Assembly (NCBI RefSeq): GCF_003014555.1
Contig: NZ_PYGE01000002.1
Span: 186,001-250,000, forward strand
DNA length: 64,000 bases
Direction: 5' to 3'
Origin: Haloactinopolyspora alba
GTDB lineage: Bacteria; Actinomycetota; Actinomycetes; Jiangellales; Jiangellaceae
The notes under the pieces were generated by a model. It saw nothing but the letters and a program-made list of their open reading frames with translations. It made no database searches and was not told where the DNA came from. Within the stretch, counting starts at the first letter, position 1, and every line of letters starts with the position of its first letter. A program made the translations under genes and the position numbers. Below, in pieces: positions 17,863 to 27,020 of this stretch.

Positions 17863-19656
17863 ATGAAGACCATCGTGGTGATGTTCGACAGTCTCAACCG
17901 GCGTTACCTTCCCCCTTACGGCGGCGAGGATTGGGTCCGTGCGCCGAACTTCAGCCGCCTGGCTGAGCGGTCGGCAGCCTTCGACAACTGTTACGCCGGC
18001 TCGATGCCCTGCGCTCCAGCCAGGCGCGAGCTTCACACCGGGCGGTACAACTTCCTCCACCGAAGTTGGGGACCGCTCGAACCGTACGACGATTCGATGC
18101 CGGAACTGCTGAAACAGGCGGGTGTGCACACGCACCTCGCCACGGACCATCAGCATTACTGGGAGGACGGGGGTGCGACGTACCATCCCCGATACAGCAC
18201 GTTCGAGCTGGTCCGCGGGCAGGAGGGCGATCCCTGGAAGGGCTGCGTGGCGGGCCCGGACATCCCGGAGACCCTCAGGGTCGATCGGCACCGCCAATGG
18301 CGCCAGGATCTGATCAACCGCCGGTACATGGACGACCTCGTCTCGCACCCGCAGACGCGTACCTTCGACGCCGGTTGCGAGTTCATCCGAACCAATGCCG
18401 GTGAGGACGGCTGGATGGTGCAGATCGAGACGTTCGACCCGCACGAGCCCTTTTTCAGCCATCCCGACTTCCACAAGCTGTACCCGGAGGACTATTCCGG
18501 CCCGGACCATGATTGGCCTGACTACCAGCAGGTTCTTGAGGACGACGCCACGGTGGCGCACGTGACCAACCGGTACGCGGCACTGCTGAGCATGTGCGAC
18601 GACTCGCTGGGTCGCGTGCTCGATCTGATGGACGAGCTCTCGCTGTGGGACGACACGATGCTCATCGTCTGCACCGACCACGGTTTCCTGTTGGGTGAGC
18701 ACGAATGGTGGGGCAAGGCCGCGCCTCCCTGGTACGACGAAACGATCCACACGCCCCTGTTCATGTGGGATCCGCGTTCGCGGGTGGCCGGCGAGCACCG
18801 GACGAGTCTGGTGCAGACCATCGACCTGGCGCCCACCGTGCTGGACTTCTTCGGCGTCACCATCCCGGATGACGTTCAGGGGGTTCCACTCGCCGACACG
18901 GTTGCCGACGACACTCCCGTACGCGATTTCGGCCTGTTCGGGGCCTTCGGCGGCCACGTCAGTGTGACCGACGGTCGTTACGTGTACATGCGGTCGCCGG
19001 TGTCCGAGTCCAACACGCCTCTGTTCGAGCACACGCTCATGCCTACGCACATGCGTGGACACTTCGCGCCCGAGGAGCTCCGTCCGGCCGAGCTCGTCGC
19101 GCCGTTCGATTTCACCAAGGGCGTGCGGCCGCTCAGGGTGCCCGGACACAGCGCCACCAACCCGTATGCCTTCGGCACGCTGCTGTTCGATCTGCGCCAT
19201 GACCCGCAGCAGAAGGCGCCGCTCGTCGACGACGAACTCGAATTGCGGATGGCTGTCGCACTCGTCGAGCTGATGCGGGCCAACGACGCGCCGGTGAGCC
19301 AGTACGAACGGCTCGGACTGCCGACCGACGGGCCGATCACGGGCGCCCATCTCCTCGCCGCGGCCCACTACGAGCGCGCCGTGAGCGCCGCTGCACCCCC
19401 ACCCGCTGCGGCGGATTTCCCGGACGGCGGGTACAGCGTCCACTCACCATTGGCCGACCTGCTCGCGCATCCGCCGGCGGCGGAGGTCCTGGCCCGGCAC
19501 GCACCACAGGTCTCCACGGGTCCGGTGGCGAGGATCGCTGCGGATCTGTCCCTGTACCGTGCCGCCGCTCTGGCCATTGGCGTGCTGCCGTGGCCGACGG
19601 TGCACGCCATCGCCGAGGAGCTTACGGCGCTCGATCCGACCAGCACCGACTCTTAG
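17863..19656 (+). CDS. Sulfatase (formylglycine type)
   Basis: A 597-residue type I sulfatase of the alkaline-phosphatase superfamily that hydrolyses a sulfate ester. The C-x-P-x-R motif is CAPAR with the future formylglycine at Cys50, followed by RELHTGR. The first metal site is the N-terminal VMFDSLN, the second is CTDHGF, and FDPHEPF is conserved. It is longer than the common 450-500 residues because of a C-terminal extension of about 100 residues. No signal peptide is seen, so the substrate is probably taken up first. The start at 17863 follows GGGAGGG. It is convergent with a second sulfatase. No formylglycine-generating enzyme lies in the window. Confidence 0.93.
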   Translation: MKTIVVMFDSLNRRYLPPYGGEDWVRAPNFSRLAERSAAFDNCYAGSMPCAPARRELHTGRYNFLHRSWGPLEPYDDSMPELLKQAGVHTHLATDHQHYWEDGGATYHPRYSTFELVRGQEGDPWKGCVAGPDIPETLRVDRHRQWRQDLINRRYMDDLVSHPQTRTFDAGCEFIRTNAGEDGWMVQIETFDPHEPFFSHPDFHKLYPEDYSGPDHDWPDYQQVLEDDATVAHVTNRYAALLSMCDDSLGRVLDLMDELSLWDDTMLIVCTDHGFLLGEHEWWGKAAPPWYDETIHTPLFMWDPRSRVAGEHRTSLVQTIDLAPTVLDFFGVTIPDDVQGVPLADTVADDTPVRDFGLFGAFGGHVSVTDGRYVYMRSPVSESNTPLFEHTLMPTHMRGHFAPEELRPAELVAPFDFTKGVRPLRVPGHSATNPYAFGTLLFDLRHDPQQKAPLVDDELELRMAVALVELMRANDAPVSQYERLGLPTDGPITGAHLLAAAHYERAVSAAAPPPAAADFPDGGYSVHSPLADLLAHPPAAEVLARHAPQVSTGPVARIAADLSLYRAAALAIGVLPWPTVHAIAEELTALDPTSTDS

Positions 19657-19826
19657 AGACTGTCCGGCGGCGTCGCGCTCGACGCTGTACACCTGACGAT
19701 CTTCGTGCTCGGCCGCGAACGGTTCGAGCATCTCGTCGACGTCCGGTAGCAGATCATCGGAAGGAACCTCCGAGTCCACCTACTCTCCCGTTGCAACACT
19801 CGAGCCCATCGGGGCCCTGACGTTCG

Positions 19827-21290
19827 TCATGTTTTGCTGAGCAGCGTGACCGGGCGCTGGCCGGCGACGAGCCGGCCGTTCTGGACGTAGCCTTCCTCGC
19901 GGCCTGCCAGTCCTTGCACCAGTAGGTCACGACACTGGCGGAGGGCATCCGCATATGTGGGATCGGCCGCGAGGTCGTGCAGTTCGGTCGGGTCGTGGTG
20001 CAGGTCGAAGAGCTGTTCGATGCCTTGACGGGACATCCAGACGTACTTGTACTGATCGGTGGTGATCCATTGCGCTGACCCCACGTCGGCAGCGATTGGA
20101 ATGTCTTCGCCATGGAGGTGAGAGCGCCAGCCAGGGTTCTCGCCGCGTGCGAGCGGAAGCACGCTGTGTCCTTCGACCGTGTCCGGGATCGGGAGATCGG
20201 CGCAGTCGAGAAGTGTGGGCATGACGTCTCGCAATTCGACGATCTGGTGCGGCGTCGCGCCGGCGTGCAACTGTGCGTCGGCGGGGCCGGACAGGATGAA
20301 CGGGATCCGGCTGGAGCCTTCGTACGGCAGGCTCTTCCGATACAGGTTGTGGTCGCCCATGAGTTCGCCGTGGTCGGAGACGAACATCAGGTACGTGTCG
20401 TCTCGCAGCTCGAACTCGGCCAATGCGGTCAGAAACCTGTTGATCTGTTGGTCGATGTGGCTCATGTGCCCGTAGTAGCCGGCACGCGCCCGCTTGGCGC
20501 TGAGCCCGTCGTAGACCGCGCATTGTGCCGCCGGGTCATGGTCACGCCGCCAGTCGGTGAACGTCTCCCACCAGTCTCCCACCGGCGGCTCGTAGTCGTG
20601 GTCGGCGTACTGGTCGAACGCCCAGGCCGGAGGGTCGTAGGGCGGATGCGGGCGGTGAAAGGACAGGTAGAGGAAGAACGGGGCTGTCGGGTCACGTCGA
20701 TAAAGCCAGTCGATGGCCTGCTCGGCGACCCAGTTCGTCGGATGCAGCCGTTCCTCCCGGCTCCATGGCCGGGCGACGATCGAGTTGGGGTTGAGCCCGT
20801 GTTCTGCGTAGTCGGCCCGCCTGGCCTGACCCGGCTGATCGCGAAGCCACGGCAGGTAGTCGTCGTACAGTTCGGCCGTCGTTTCGCGTTCGCGTGTGAA
20901 GTGAAGGTACCCGTCATGCAGGATGACGTCGTCGAATCCGACCCGAGTGCGGGGCGGATGCACGTGCATCTTGCCGATCGCCTGGGTGTGGTAGCCGTGT
21001 CGCCGGAACTCGCCTGGAAGGGTGGTTGCAACGTCGAAGGCGTGCCCGTCGCTGTAGCCGACCCGGCGGTGGGACCGTTGAGTCAGCCCGGTCATCAGGG
21101 CCATGCGCGCTGGCACGCACGATGGTGTGGCCGAGTAGGCCCGCGTGAAGTTTGCACCCTCCGATGCCAGCGCGTCGAGATAGGGAGTGCGCACGACCGG
21201 GTGCCCGGCGGCAGACAGGCAGTCGCCTCGCCATTGGTCGACGCAGATCAACACGACATTCGGCCGATTTCCGGTGCTGAAGGGTCGCAT
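19827..21290 (-). CDS. Sulfatase (formylglycine type)
   Basis: A 487-residue type I sulfatase. The motif CVPAR gives the formylglycine Cys58, and MALMTG follows. VLICVDQWRGD is the first metal-binding strand, FVSDHGELMGDHNL is the second, and FHRPHPPYDPP is conserved. No signal peptide is visible. The start at 21290 (MRPFSTGNRPNVVLI) is preferred because GGAG lies four to seven bases upstream and the residues before it are Arg-rich and unconserved. It faces the sulfatase at 17863 end to end. The two differ clearly in sequence, so they likely remove sulfate from different positions. The substrate is unknown. Confidence 0.93.
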   Translation of the reverse strand: MRPFSTGNRPNVVLICVDQWRGDCLSAAGHPVVRTPYLDALASEGANFTRAYSATPSCVPARMALMTGLTQRSHRRVGYSDGHAFDVATTLPGEFRRHGYHTQAIGKMHVHPPRTRVGFDDVILHDGYLHFTRERETTAELYDDYLPWLRDQPGQARRADYAEHGLNPNSIVARPWSREERLHPTNWVAEQAIDWLYRRDPTAPFFLYLSFHRPHPPYDPPAWAFDQYADHDYEPPVGDWWETFTDWRRDHDPAAQCAVYDGLSAKRARAGYYGHMSHIDQQINRFLTALAEFELRDDTYLMFVSDHGELMGDHNLYRKSLPYEGSSRIPFILSGPADAQLHAGATPHQIVELRDVMPTLLDCADLPIPDTVEGHSVLPLARGENPGWRSHLHGEDIPIAADVGSAQWITTDQYKYVWMSRQGIEQLFDLHHDPTELHDLAADPTYADALRQCRDLLVQGLAGREEGYVQNGRLVAGQRPVTLLSKT

Positions 21291-21604
21291 GTCACTCCGG
21301 CGTCTTTGGCGCACCCAGGACGCGCGGCCAGGGTGCGCGGCTCGATGATTGCGGATGATCATACGGAGGCAAGGGTAATGAGGTCAATGAACATAATGTG
21401 ATTCAGGTATAGCCGTAATTATGGTTCCCTTTCCGTGTGCGTCCACGGTGCTCGTGAGGTGGCCAATTCGCCTGCGCTGAACCATTCCTCATCCAGCAGG
21501 CCGTCGAATCGAAGTAGCAGGCAGGGTCACCCCGCGTCGCCCCGCGCGCCGGCCCGGCCGATGCTCTCGCACCGATGGTGAGGGTGGTCCGTCCGCTGCC
21601 GTGT

Positions 21605-21680
21605 GCGATCCTTACGCGCCTGGGCGATCCTTACGCGCCTGGGCGATCCTTACGCGCCTGGGCGATCCTGACGCGTGTGG
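21605..21680 (+). repeat. 19-bp tandem repeat, four units
   Basis: Three perfect copies of GCGATCCTTACGCGCCTGG (21605, 21624, 21643) and a diverged fourth (21662-21680). It is non-coding and recently expanded by the look of the identical units. It lies between the sulfatase promoter and the LysR gene. Confidence 0.92.
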
Positions 21681-21692
21681 GCTTTTCGAGAG

Positions 21693-21786
21693 TCGCGGTG
21701 CGCGCCTCGCCGGGCTATTTGACGCTACGTCCGCAGAAGAATGAATGGCAAAGGTGAAATGTCAGCAGCCGACATAGGGAATCCCT
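21693..21786 (+). repeat. 94-bp dispersed repeat, copy 1
   Basis: It aligns without gaps to 27021-27114, with 85 of 94 positions identical. Its right end forms a palindrome at 21769-21793: CCGACA and TGTCGG arms around AGGGA-A-TCCCT. It lies about 215 bp before the LysR start. It may be a LysR operator region or a duplicated promoter fragment. Confidence 0.85.
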
Positions 21787-22001
21787 GTGTCGGTCACCGT
21801 CGAGAGGCTCCGGTCGGGCACACGAGACCAAACCGCCGGCGGCGGTGACATCGAAGTAGCGGGCCCGAAGACGGCGCCGGCCCCGGGTGTGGCGGTGACG
21901 TGTGTGGACTAAGCACGCCGTCTCGCGTGTTGTCGCGCGTGTTACGTCAGGGACGACAACACATGGGGACCGCGGTCCACCCAGTGAGGGGACGAGAGCC
22001 G

Positions 22002-22898
22002 ATGAGCCTTCGGCAGTACGAGTATGCCCTGGCCGTCGCCGAAGCGGGCTCGGTGACCGCGGCGGCGGAGCTTCTGCACGTCGCTCAACCGTCGATGTCG
22101 CAGCAGATCCGCGGCCTGGAGCGGGAGCTCGGCGTGAGCCTGTTCGATCGCACGCCCACCGGGCTGGTGCCCACCGCGGTCGGCCGCGCGTTCCTGCGGG
22201 AGGCCGAGGCCGCGGTGAGTGCGTCGCGGCGGGCGCGGGCGGCGGCGCGGGCCGGCGCCGACGAGCTGGTCGGTGAGGTGGTGGTCGCGGCGCAGATGGG
22301 CTTCGGCACGGGGCAGTTGCCGGGCGCGCTGGGTACGCTGCGTCGCCGCTTCCCGCGGCTGGAGGTCACCGTCTTCGAGGAGCCGAGCTCGGCTGAGCTG
22401 GATCGGCTGTGCCGGCGGGGCGTGCTGGACCTCGCCCTGATGGCGGCGTGCGAGCAGAGCCCTGCCGACGCGCACCGCCTCGGCGACGAGGAGTTCGTCG
22501 TCGCGCTGGGCCCCGGGCACCGGCTGCTCGCCGCGGACCGGGTCGAGCTGCGCGATCTGGCGGGGGAGCCGTGGGTGAGGTTCGACCGCGACAGCGCGCT
22601 CGACGGCGTCCTGCAGGGTGTGCTGCGGGACAACGAGCTGACACCGACGACAGCAGCCCGCGTTTCCCAGACGGCGACGGCCGTGCGCTGGGCCGCCCAC
22701 GGCCTCGGGGTGACGCTCGTTCCGGCCTCCGCGGTGCCCGACGGTTACGAGCACCTCGTCCGCCCGGTGTCCCCGATAGTGTCGCAGCCCGTCATCGCCG
22801 TGCTCCGGCACGATGCGGGCCCGGCGGGAGCGGCCCTGCTCGACGTCCTGCGCCAGGAGACCTGGTCCGAGCCCGGTTCGTTGGCGCTGGTGTCCTGA
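22002..22898 (+). CDS. LysR family transcriptional regulator
   Basis: 298 residues. The N-terminal winged HTH is LRQYEYALAVAEAGSVTAAAELLHVAQPSMSQQIRGLERELGV (given here by its ends: LRQYEYAL to RELGV, residues 3-47), followed by LFDRTPTGLVPT. The effector-binding domain runs from about residue 90 to 295. LysR proteins bind dyad sites and sense small molecules. Start 22002 is chosen because it begins the HTH directly, while the upstream codons (back to 21900) look non-coding. The palindromic repeat copies at 21769 and 27102 are candidate binding sites, which would tie it to the three minus-strand reductase genes at 24.2-26.9 kb. Confidence 0.9.
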   Translation: MSLRQYEYALAVAEAGSVTAAAELLHVAQPSMSQQIRGLERELGVSLFDRTPTGLVPTAVGRAFLREAEAAVSASRRARAAARAGADELVGEVVVAAQMGFGTGQLPGALGTLRRRFPRLEVTVFEEPSSAELDRLCRRGVLDLALMAACEQSPADAHRLGDEEFVVALGPGHRLLAADRVELRDLAGEPWVRFDRDSALDGVLQGVLRDNELTPTTAARVSQTATAVRWAAHGLGVTLVPASAVPDGYEHLVRPVSPIVSQPVIAVLRHDAGPAGAALLDVLRQETWSEPGSLALVS

Positions 22899-22905
22899 CG
22901 GCCGG

Positions 22906-23577
22906 TCATGCGCCGGCTCCGCCGTCGACGGGGACCATCGCACCGGTCACCATCGAGGCGCGCTCGCTGAGCAGCCACGCGGCGGCCTCGGCGACCTCGC
23001 GGGGCTCGGCCATCCGGCCCATCGGGGTGGCGGCGTTGTTCGCTTCGATGATGCCGGGGCTGGCCTTGTCCCAAGCCAGGATCATCTCCGTCGCGGTTCC
23101 GCCGGGGGTGATGCCGTTGACGCGGATGCCTTCCGGCGCCCAGGTCACCGCGGCCGTCTCGGTGAGGCTGTTGAGCGCGCGTTTCATGGCGCCGTACGCG
23201 GGCAGGCCGGGGTTCGCCCGGCGGCTGCCGATGCTGGAGGTGTTGACGATCGCCCCTCCGCCGTTGGCTCGCATGAGCTCGGCCTCAGCGGTCATGGCGG
23301 TCCAATGCGCTCGGAAGTTCACCGCGAACTGCTCGTCGATGTCCTCGTCGCTCGTGGTGTCGATCGGGCCGGGCTGCCGCTGGATGGCCGCGCCGTTGTT
23401 GAACGCGCCGTCGAGCCGTCCGTGTCGCTCCTGGAGATGGTCCAGGGCGGCGTGAATGCTGTTGCCGTCGGCGAGGTCGACGGTCACGGCGTCGGCGGTA
23501 CCACCTGCGACACGGATGCCGGTCACGATGTGGCCGAGGGCATCGGTGCTGCGGGCGGCGAGCACGACGGCGGCGCA
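22906..23577 (-). pseudogene. Short-chain dehydrogenase lacking its N-terminus
   Basis: The remaining frame encodes 219 or slightly more residues of an SDR: NNGAAIQRQPG (NNAG-like), NTSSIGSRRANPGLPAYGAMKRAL (the catalytic Ser and Y-x-x-x-K) and a PVDGGAGA end. The first strand and the GxxxGxG cofactor loop, about 30-35 residues, are absent. The homology begins abruptly at AAVVLAARSTDAL near 23577, exactly where the homology of the divergent regulator gene also begins. A deletion has removed both 5' ends. Without the NAD(P) loop it is unlikely to work. The ATG-equivalent at 23565 would be only a fortuitous start. Confidence 0.8.
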
Positions 23578-24167
23578 CTCCGGGGATGCGGCGGGAAGAG
23601 GTCGCGGTCCTCGCGCACATCTCCACCGAGTACTACGTGCGCCTCGAGCAGGCCCGGGCGCCGCGTCCGTCGGCCGAAGTGCTCGCCGGACTCGCGGCGG
23701 CGTTGCGGCTCACCGACCCCGAATCCCACTACCTGCACCTTCTCGCCGGCACCGCACCGAACCGCACCGACCTGCATCGCAGGGACGTGCGCCCCAGCAT
23801 CCTCGCGCTCCTGGAACGGCTCCCACGGACCGCCGGATTCGTGATGTCGGCCGCGTTCGACGTGCTCGCCTGGAACGACCTGGCCGTGGCGCTCATGGAG
23901 AACTTCGCCGAGCGCGACCCCGCGGACCGCAACCTCGCCCGCCGCGCCTTCCTGCGCTCGTCGCCCGCCGACGAGCCGCTGTACGGGATCACCGACGCCA
24001 CCGAGTTCCGCCAGGAAGTCGTCATGGAACTGCGCGCCGCTCTCGCCCGTTACCCCGCCGACCGTGACCAGCATCTCGTGCTCTACAGCGCTCCCGTGGC
24101 CTCCTCGGACGCCGAGGCGTTGGCCTTCCTCGACGCGTTGGGAGCGGACAGCCTCGAAACGACCTGA
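23568..24167 (+). pseudogene. MmyB-like XRE regulator, 5'-truncated and internally deleted
   Basis: The frame opens inside the HTH at RTPGMRREEVAVLAHIS, where homologues have about 35 more residues (LRSRRARL...). It continues with YVRLEQARAPRPSAEVLAGL and the MmyB-type ligand domain (FVMSAAFDVLAWNDLA). After ALARYPAD it jumps to DRDQHLVLYSAP, and the usual intervening 50-60 residues (EFARLW..., FHHPEVG...) are missing without a frameshift. It is therefore doubly damaged. It stands head to head with the truncated SDR at 22906, and such regulators typically control the divergent SDR gene. The ATG at 23586 would give a 193-residue product. Confidence 0.8.
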
Positions 24168-24221
24168 TCGCGGCGATGCTGTTCACCCGGCCGCACGGCG
24201 ACGCCGGTGGCAGGGACTCGT

Positions 24222-25238
24222 CTACTCGGCGAGCCGCACGACGACGTTGCCGCGGTGCACGCCGGCGAGGAGCTCGTCCTGGGCGGTGACGGCGCGCTGG
24301 AGCGTGCCTTCGAGGAGCGTGTGCGCGAACCTGATCCGGCCTTCGGCGTACCACTGGGCGTAGTGGGTGTTCCAGGCCTGGATCTGGTCCGGGGTGTGCC
24401 TGGTGCTGAACGGGAGGATCCGCACCTCGTGGGCGAGCGCGGTCATGATGTCGAGTCGTGGGTGCCCGCCGTCGCCGCCGCCCACCTGTCCGGCGAGGGC
24501 GCCGGCCAGCGCGAAGCGGGCGCCGGACGCCGCGTGCCGCAGCGCCGCCTCGAACTGCGGACCGCCGATGGTGTCGAAGAAGGCGGTGATGCCGTCGGGC
24601 GCGAGCTCGGCGAGACGGTCGTCGAGGTCGTCGTCGTGGTGGTCGATGGCGGCGTCGAGGCCGAGCTCGTCGACGAGGTAACGGGCCTTCTCCGGCCCGC
24701 CGGCGATGCCGATGACCGAAGCACCACGTGCCTTGGCGATCTGCGCGGCCATCGACCCGACGCCGCCAGCGGCTCCGCTGACGAGGACGACGTCCCCCGC
24801 GCCGACGGCGGCGACGTCGACGATGCCGTGGTAGGCGGGAACGCCCTGGTTGAGCAGGTACTCGGGGCCGGGGAAGACGCCGTCGGGCACGGGGAACGCC
24901 TCACCCGGCCCGAGGATGCTCTCCTCGCGCCAGCCCGACATGTGCAGCACGACGGTGCCCACCGGCAGGTCGTCGGCGCGTGACTCGACGACCCTGCCGA
25001 TCGCGGTGCCGTAGAGCGGTTCGCCGACCCGGAAGACGGGAACCGGGATCTGGCTGGTCTCGAACATCAGGTCGCCGTTGGCCGCGATCACCTGCTGGAA
25101 CAGGTTCCGCACCCGCACCTGGCCGGCAGCCGGCTCCTGTGGAGGCTGCTCGACCACCTCCAGCAGCGAGCTGGGCGGCTGGGCGAGATCCGTGCGGTGC
25201 GCGCGTAGGACGACGGCGGATGATCCCTGAACGGGCAT
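24222..25238 (-). CDS. Zinc-independent MDR family NADP-dependent oxidoreductase
   Basis: A 338-residue medium-chain reductase of the 2-alkenal/prostaglandin reductase (leukotriene B4 dehydrogenase-like) type. The N-terminal GroES-like part lacks zinc ligands, and the cofactor motif VLVSGAAGGVGSMAAQIAK lies near residue 165. FDTIGGPQFEAALRH is typical of these reductases. It would reduce an activated C=C bond with NADPH. It is the last gene of a minus-strand set of three (SDR, SDR, MDR; gaps 102 and 64 bp), probably an operon starting at 26937. Confidence 0.88.
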   Translation of the reverse strand: MPVQGSSAVVLRAHRTDLAQPPSSLLEVVEQPPQEPAAGQVRVRNLFQQVIAANGDLMFETSQIPVPVFRVGEPLYGTAIGRVVESRADDLPVGTVVLHMSGWREESILGPGEAFPVPDGVFPGPEYLLNQGVPAYHGIVDVAAVGAGDVVLVSGAAGGVGSMAAQIAKARGASVIGIAGGPEKARYLVDELGLDAAIDHHDDDLDDRLAELAPDGITAFFDTIGGPQFEAALRHAASGARFALAGALAGQVGGGDGGHPRLDIMTALAHEVRILPFSTRHTPDQIQAWNTHYAQWYAEGRIRFAHTLLEGTLQRAVTAQDELLAGVHRGNVVVRLAE

Positions 25239-25302
25239 GATGAATCCTCGTGGTCGGTCGTTGCCGGGCTGAGGAGCCCATGGCGGAACGGGTGGGACGA
25301 GC

Positions 25303-26046
25303 TCAGAGCTGGGTGACGCCGCCGTCCAGAGCGAGTTCGGCGCCGGTGGTGTACGTGGCGCCGAAGGCGAGGAAGACGGCCGCCCGGGCGAACTCGCCGA
25401 GGGTGCCGAAACGCTGCATCGGATTGTCCGCGACCACCTGCGCCTTGAACTGCGCGGCGGCCTCCGCGGTCATCGTGTTCTCCAGAATCCCGGTGTCGAT
25501 CGGCCCGGGGCTGACCGCGTTCACCCGGACCTCGCGGGCAAGCAGCTCGCGGGAGAGGCTGCGCGCCATCGAGCGCAGTGCGGCTTTGCCGGCCGCGTAG
25601 ACGCTGGTGTCCAGCATGCCGACGGCGTTGGCGCTCGAGGTGGTGAGGACGACGCCGGCGCCCGTGCTCAGCAGCGGGGCGAGCTTCTGCACGGTGAAGT
25701 AGGCGCCCTTGACGTTGATCGCGAACAGCTCGTCGTACACCTGCTCGGTCGTCGACTCGAAGGGCGTGGTGCGTGCGATGCCGGCGTTGACGAACAGCGC
25801 CTCGATGGTGCCGAGCTCACCTTTCACCCGGTCGGCCAGATCGTCCAGGTCGGACAGTGAGGCCACGTCGCCCCGGACCGCGATCGCGTTCTCGCCGAGC
25901 CGCTCCCGCGCGGCGTCGAGCGTGTGCTGTGAACGACCGGTGATCACCACGCGGGCTCCGCCGTCCACCAGTAGCTGCGCCAGCGCGAACCCCATGCCGC
26001 TGCCGCCGCCGGTGATCACCACGTTCTTGTCGCTGTACTCACCCAT
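25303..26046 (-). CDS. SDR family oxidoreductase
   Basis: 247 residues, full length for a classical SDR. The cofactor motif TGGGSGMG (residues 12-19), NAGIA, the catalytic Ser-x-Tyr-x-x-x-Lys (TTSSANAVG... YAAGKAAL) and the C-terminal LALDGGVTQL are present. It would oxidise an alcohol or reduce a ketone; the substrate is unknown. It is the middle gene of the putative three-gene reductase operon. Confidence 0.9.
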   Translation of the reverse strand: MGEYSDKNVVITGGGSGMGFALAQLLVDGGARVVITGRSQHTLDAARERLGENAIAVRGDVASLSDLDDLADRVKGELGTIEALFVNAGIARTTPFESTTEQVYDELFAINVKGAYFTVQKLAPLLSTGAGVVLTTSSANAVGMLDTSVYAAGKAALRSMARSLSRELLAREVRVNAVSPGPIDTGILENTMTAEAAAQFKAQVVADNPMQRFGTLGEFARAAVFLAFGATYTTGAELALDGGVTQL

Positions 26047-26148
26047 GCCGGATTCCCTCGGTCTTTCTCGAAAACTCGGTGATGTGTCCCGGCGCGAAGT
26101 CGATGAATGCTTGTCGCCGGTGTGTGGCGTTTCGGAAAACCGTCGGCG

Positions 26149-26937
26149 TCAATCCATCGGGAATTCGCCGCCGTCCACGATGAGATTGCGCCCGGTCAGC
26201 CAGCCGGCCCTCTCGGACACGAAGAACAGCACCGCGTGGGCGATGTCGTCGGGCTGACCATCGCGCCCCAGCGGCGGCGTGTCGCTGGCGTTGGTCTCCG
26301 CCGGCGCCGCACCCATGCGTGCGGTCACCTCCGCCCACTGTTCCCGCGTCGTTTCGCCGCCGGGGGTGGCGACCCTGCCGGGAGTGACGGTGTTGACACG
26401 GATACCGGCCGTGGCCAGCTCCATGGCCATTCCCCGGCTGTAGTTGTCCAGTGCCGCCTTCGCCGTGGTGTAGTGCAGGAACTGTCCTACCGGGGTGAGC
26501 ACGGCGGCCGACGAGACATGCACGATCGCCCCGTCACCGCGTTCCCGCATCCCCGGCACCAGCTGCACGTCCAGCCGCACCGACGCCAGGAAGTTCAGGT
26601 CCAGCGCGTCCTGCCACTCCTCGTCCGGGATGGCCGCGACGCCTTCGTGCGGGCGCGCCCCGCCCGCGTTGTGGACCAGGATGTCCACCCCGCCGAGCAT
26701 GTCCTGTGCGGCCGTGGCGAGAGCCTGCGCTCCGGCCTTGGTCCGGACGTCGGCCTCCACGAAGGTGGCCCCTTCCGGCACGGTGCTCGTCGCTGACCTG
26801 GCGGTCGTGAGCACGTCGGCGCCGGCGTCCAGGAGCTGGCGTACGACGGCTGCTCCGATTCCGCGTGAACCGCCCGTGACCAGGGCCCGCTTTCCCTTGA
26901 GTTCTTGCGTTCCCGAGCCGTTCTCGAACGTGGTCAT
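26149..26937 (-). CDS. SDR family oxidoreductase
   Basis: 262 residues. TGGSRGIG gives the cofactor loop near residue 22, HNAGG follows, VHVSSAAVL...YTTAKAAL provides the Ser, Tyr and Lys, and the end is LIVDGGEFPMD. Start 26937 follows GAGAGGACC, and the reading frame farther upstream (to 27234) runs through the dispersed repeat and is not coding. It is the first gene of the reductase set. The palindrome ATAGGGAATCCCTAT lies about 165 bp upstream. Confidence 0.9.
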   Translation of the reverse strand: MTTFENGSGTQELKGKRALVTGGSRGIGAAVVRQLLDAGADVLTTARSATSTVPEGATFVEADVRTKAGAQALATAAQDMLGGVDILVHNAGGARPHEGVAAIPDEEWQDALDLNFLASVRLDVQLVPGMRERGDGAIVHVSSAAVLTPVGQFLHYTTAKAALDNYSRGMAMELATAGIRVNTVTPGRVATPGGETTREQWAEVTARMGAAPAETNASDTPPLGRDGQPDDIAHAVLFFVSERAGWLTGRNLIVDGGEFPMD

Positions 26938-27020
26938 GCCATGGTCCTCTCGTTTGCGAGTTCGTCCGCTCGACGGAGGAAAGAATTCACGTGCGCACCA
27001 GCGCGAATATTCTGGAGAAA

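Larger units (their letters stand above)
21291..22001. promoter_or_regulatory. 711-bp intergenic region with AT-rich promoter zone and repeats
   Basis: No gene is supported. The stretch 21365-21430 is clearly AT-richer than the surroundings (…AATGAACATAATGTGATTC…) and is the likely promoter of the minus-strand sulfatase. Then follow a 19-bp tandem repeat (21605-21680) and the first copy of a 94-bp dispersed repeat (21693-21786) upstream of the LysR gene. GATGATCAT at 21355-21362 recalls the arms of the intergenic hairpins, but no second arm is present. Confidence 0.5.

Noticed and set aside
19444-19779. Minus-strand frame beginning MDSEVPSDDLLPDVDEML in the gap between the two sulfatases
   Set aside because: The first 40 residues look protein-like, but it then enters the antisense of a sulfatase. 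It may be a remnant; the evidence is too thin to annotate.
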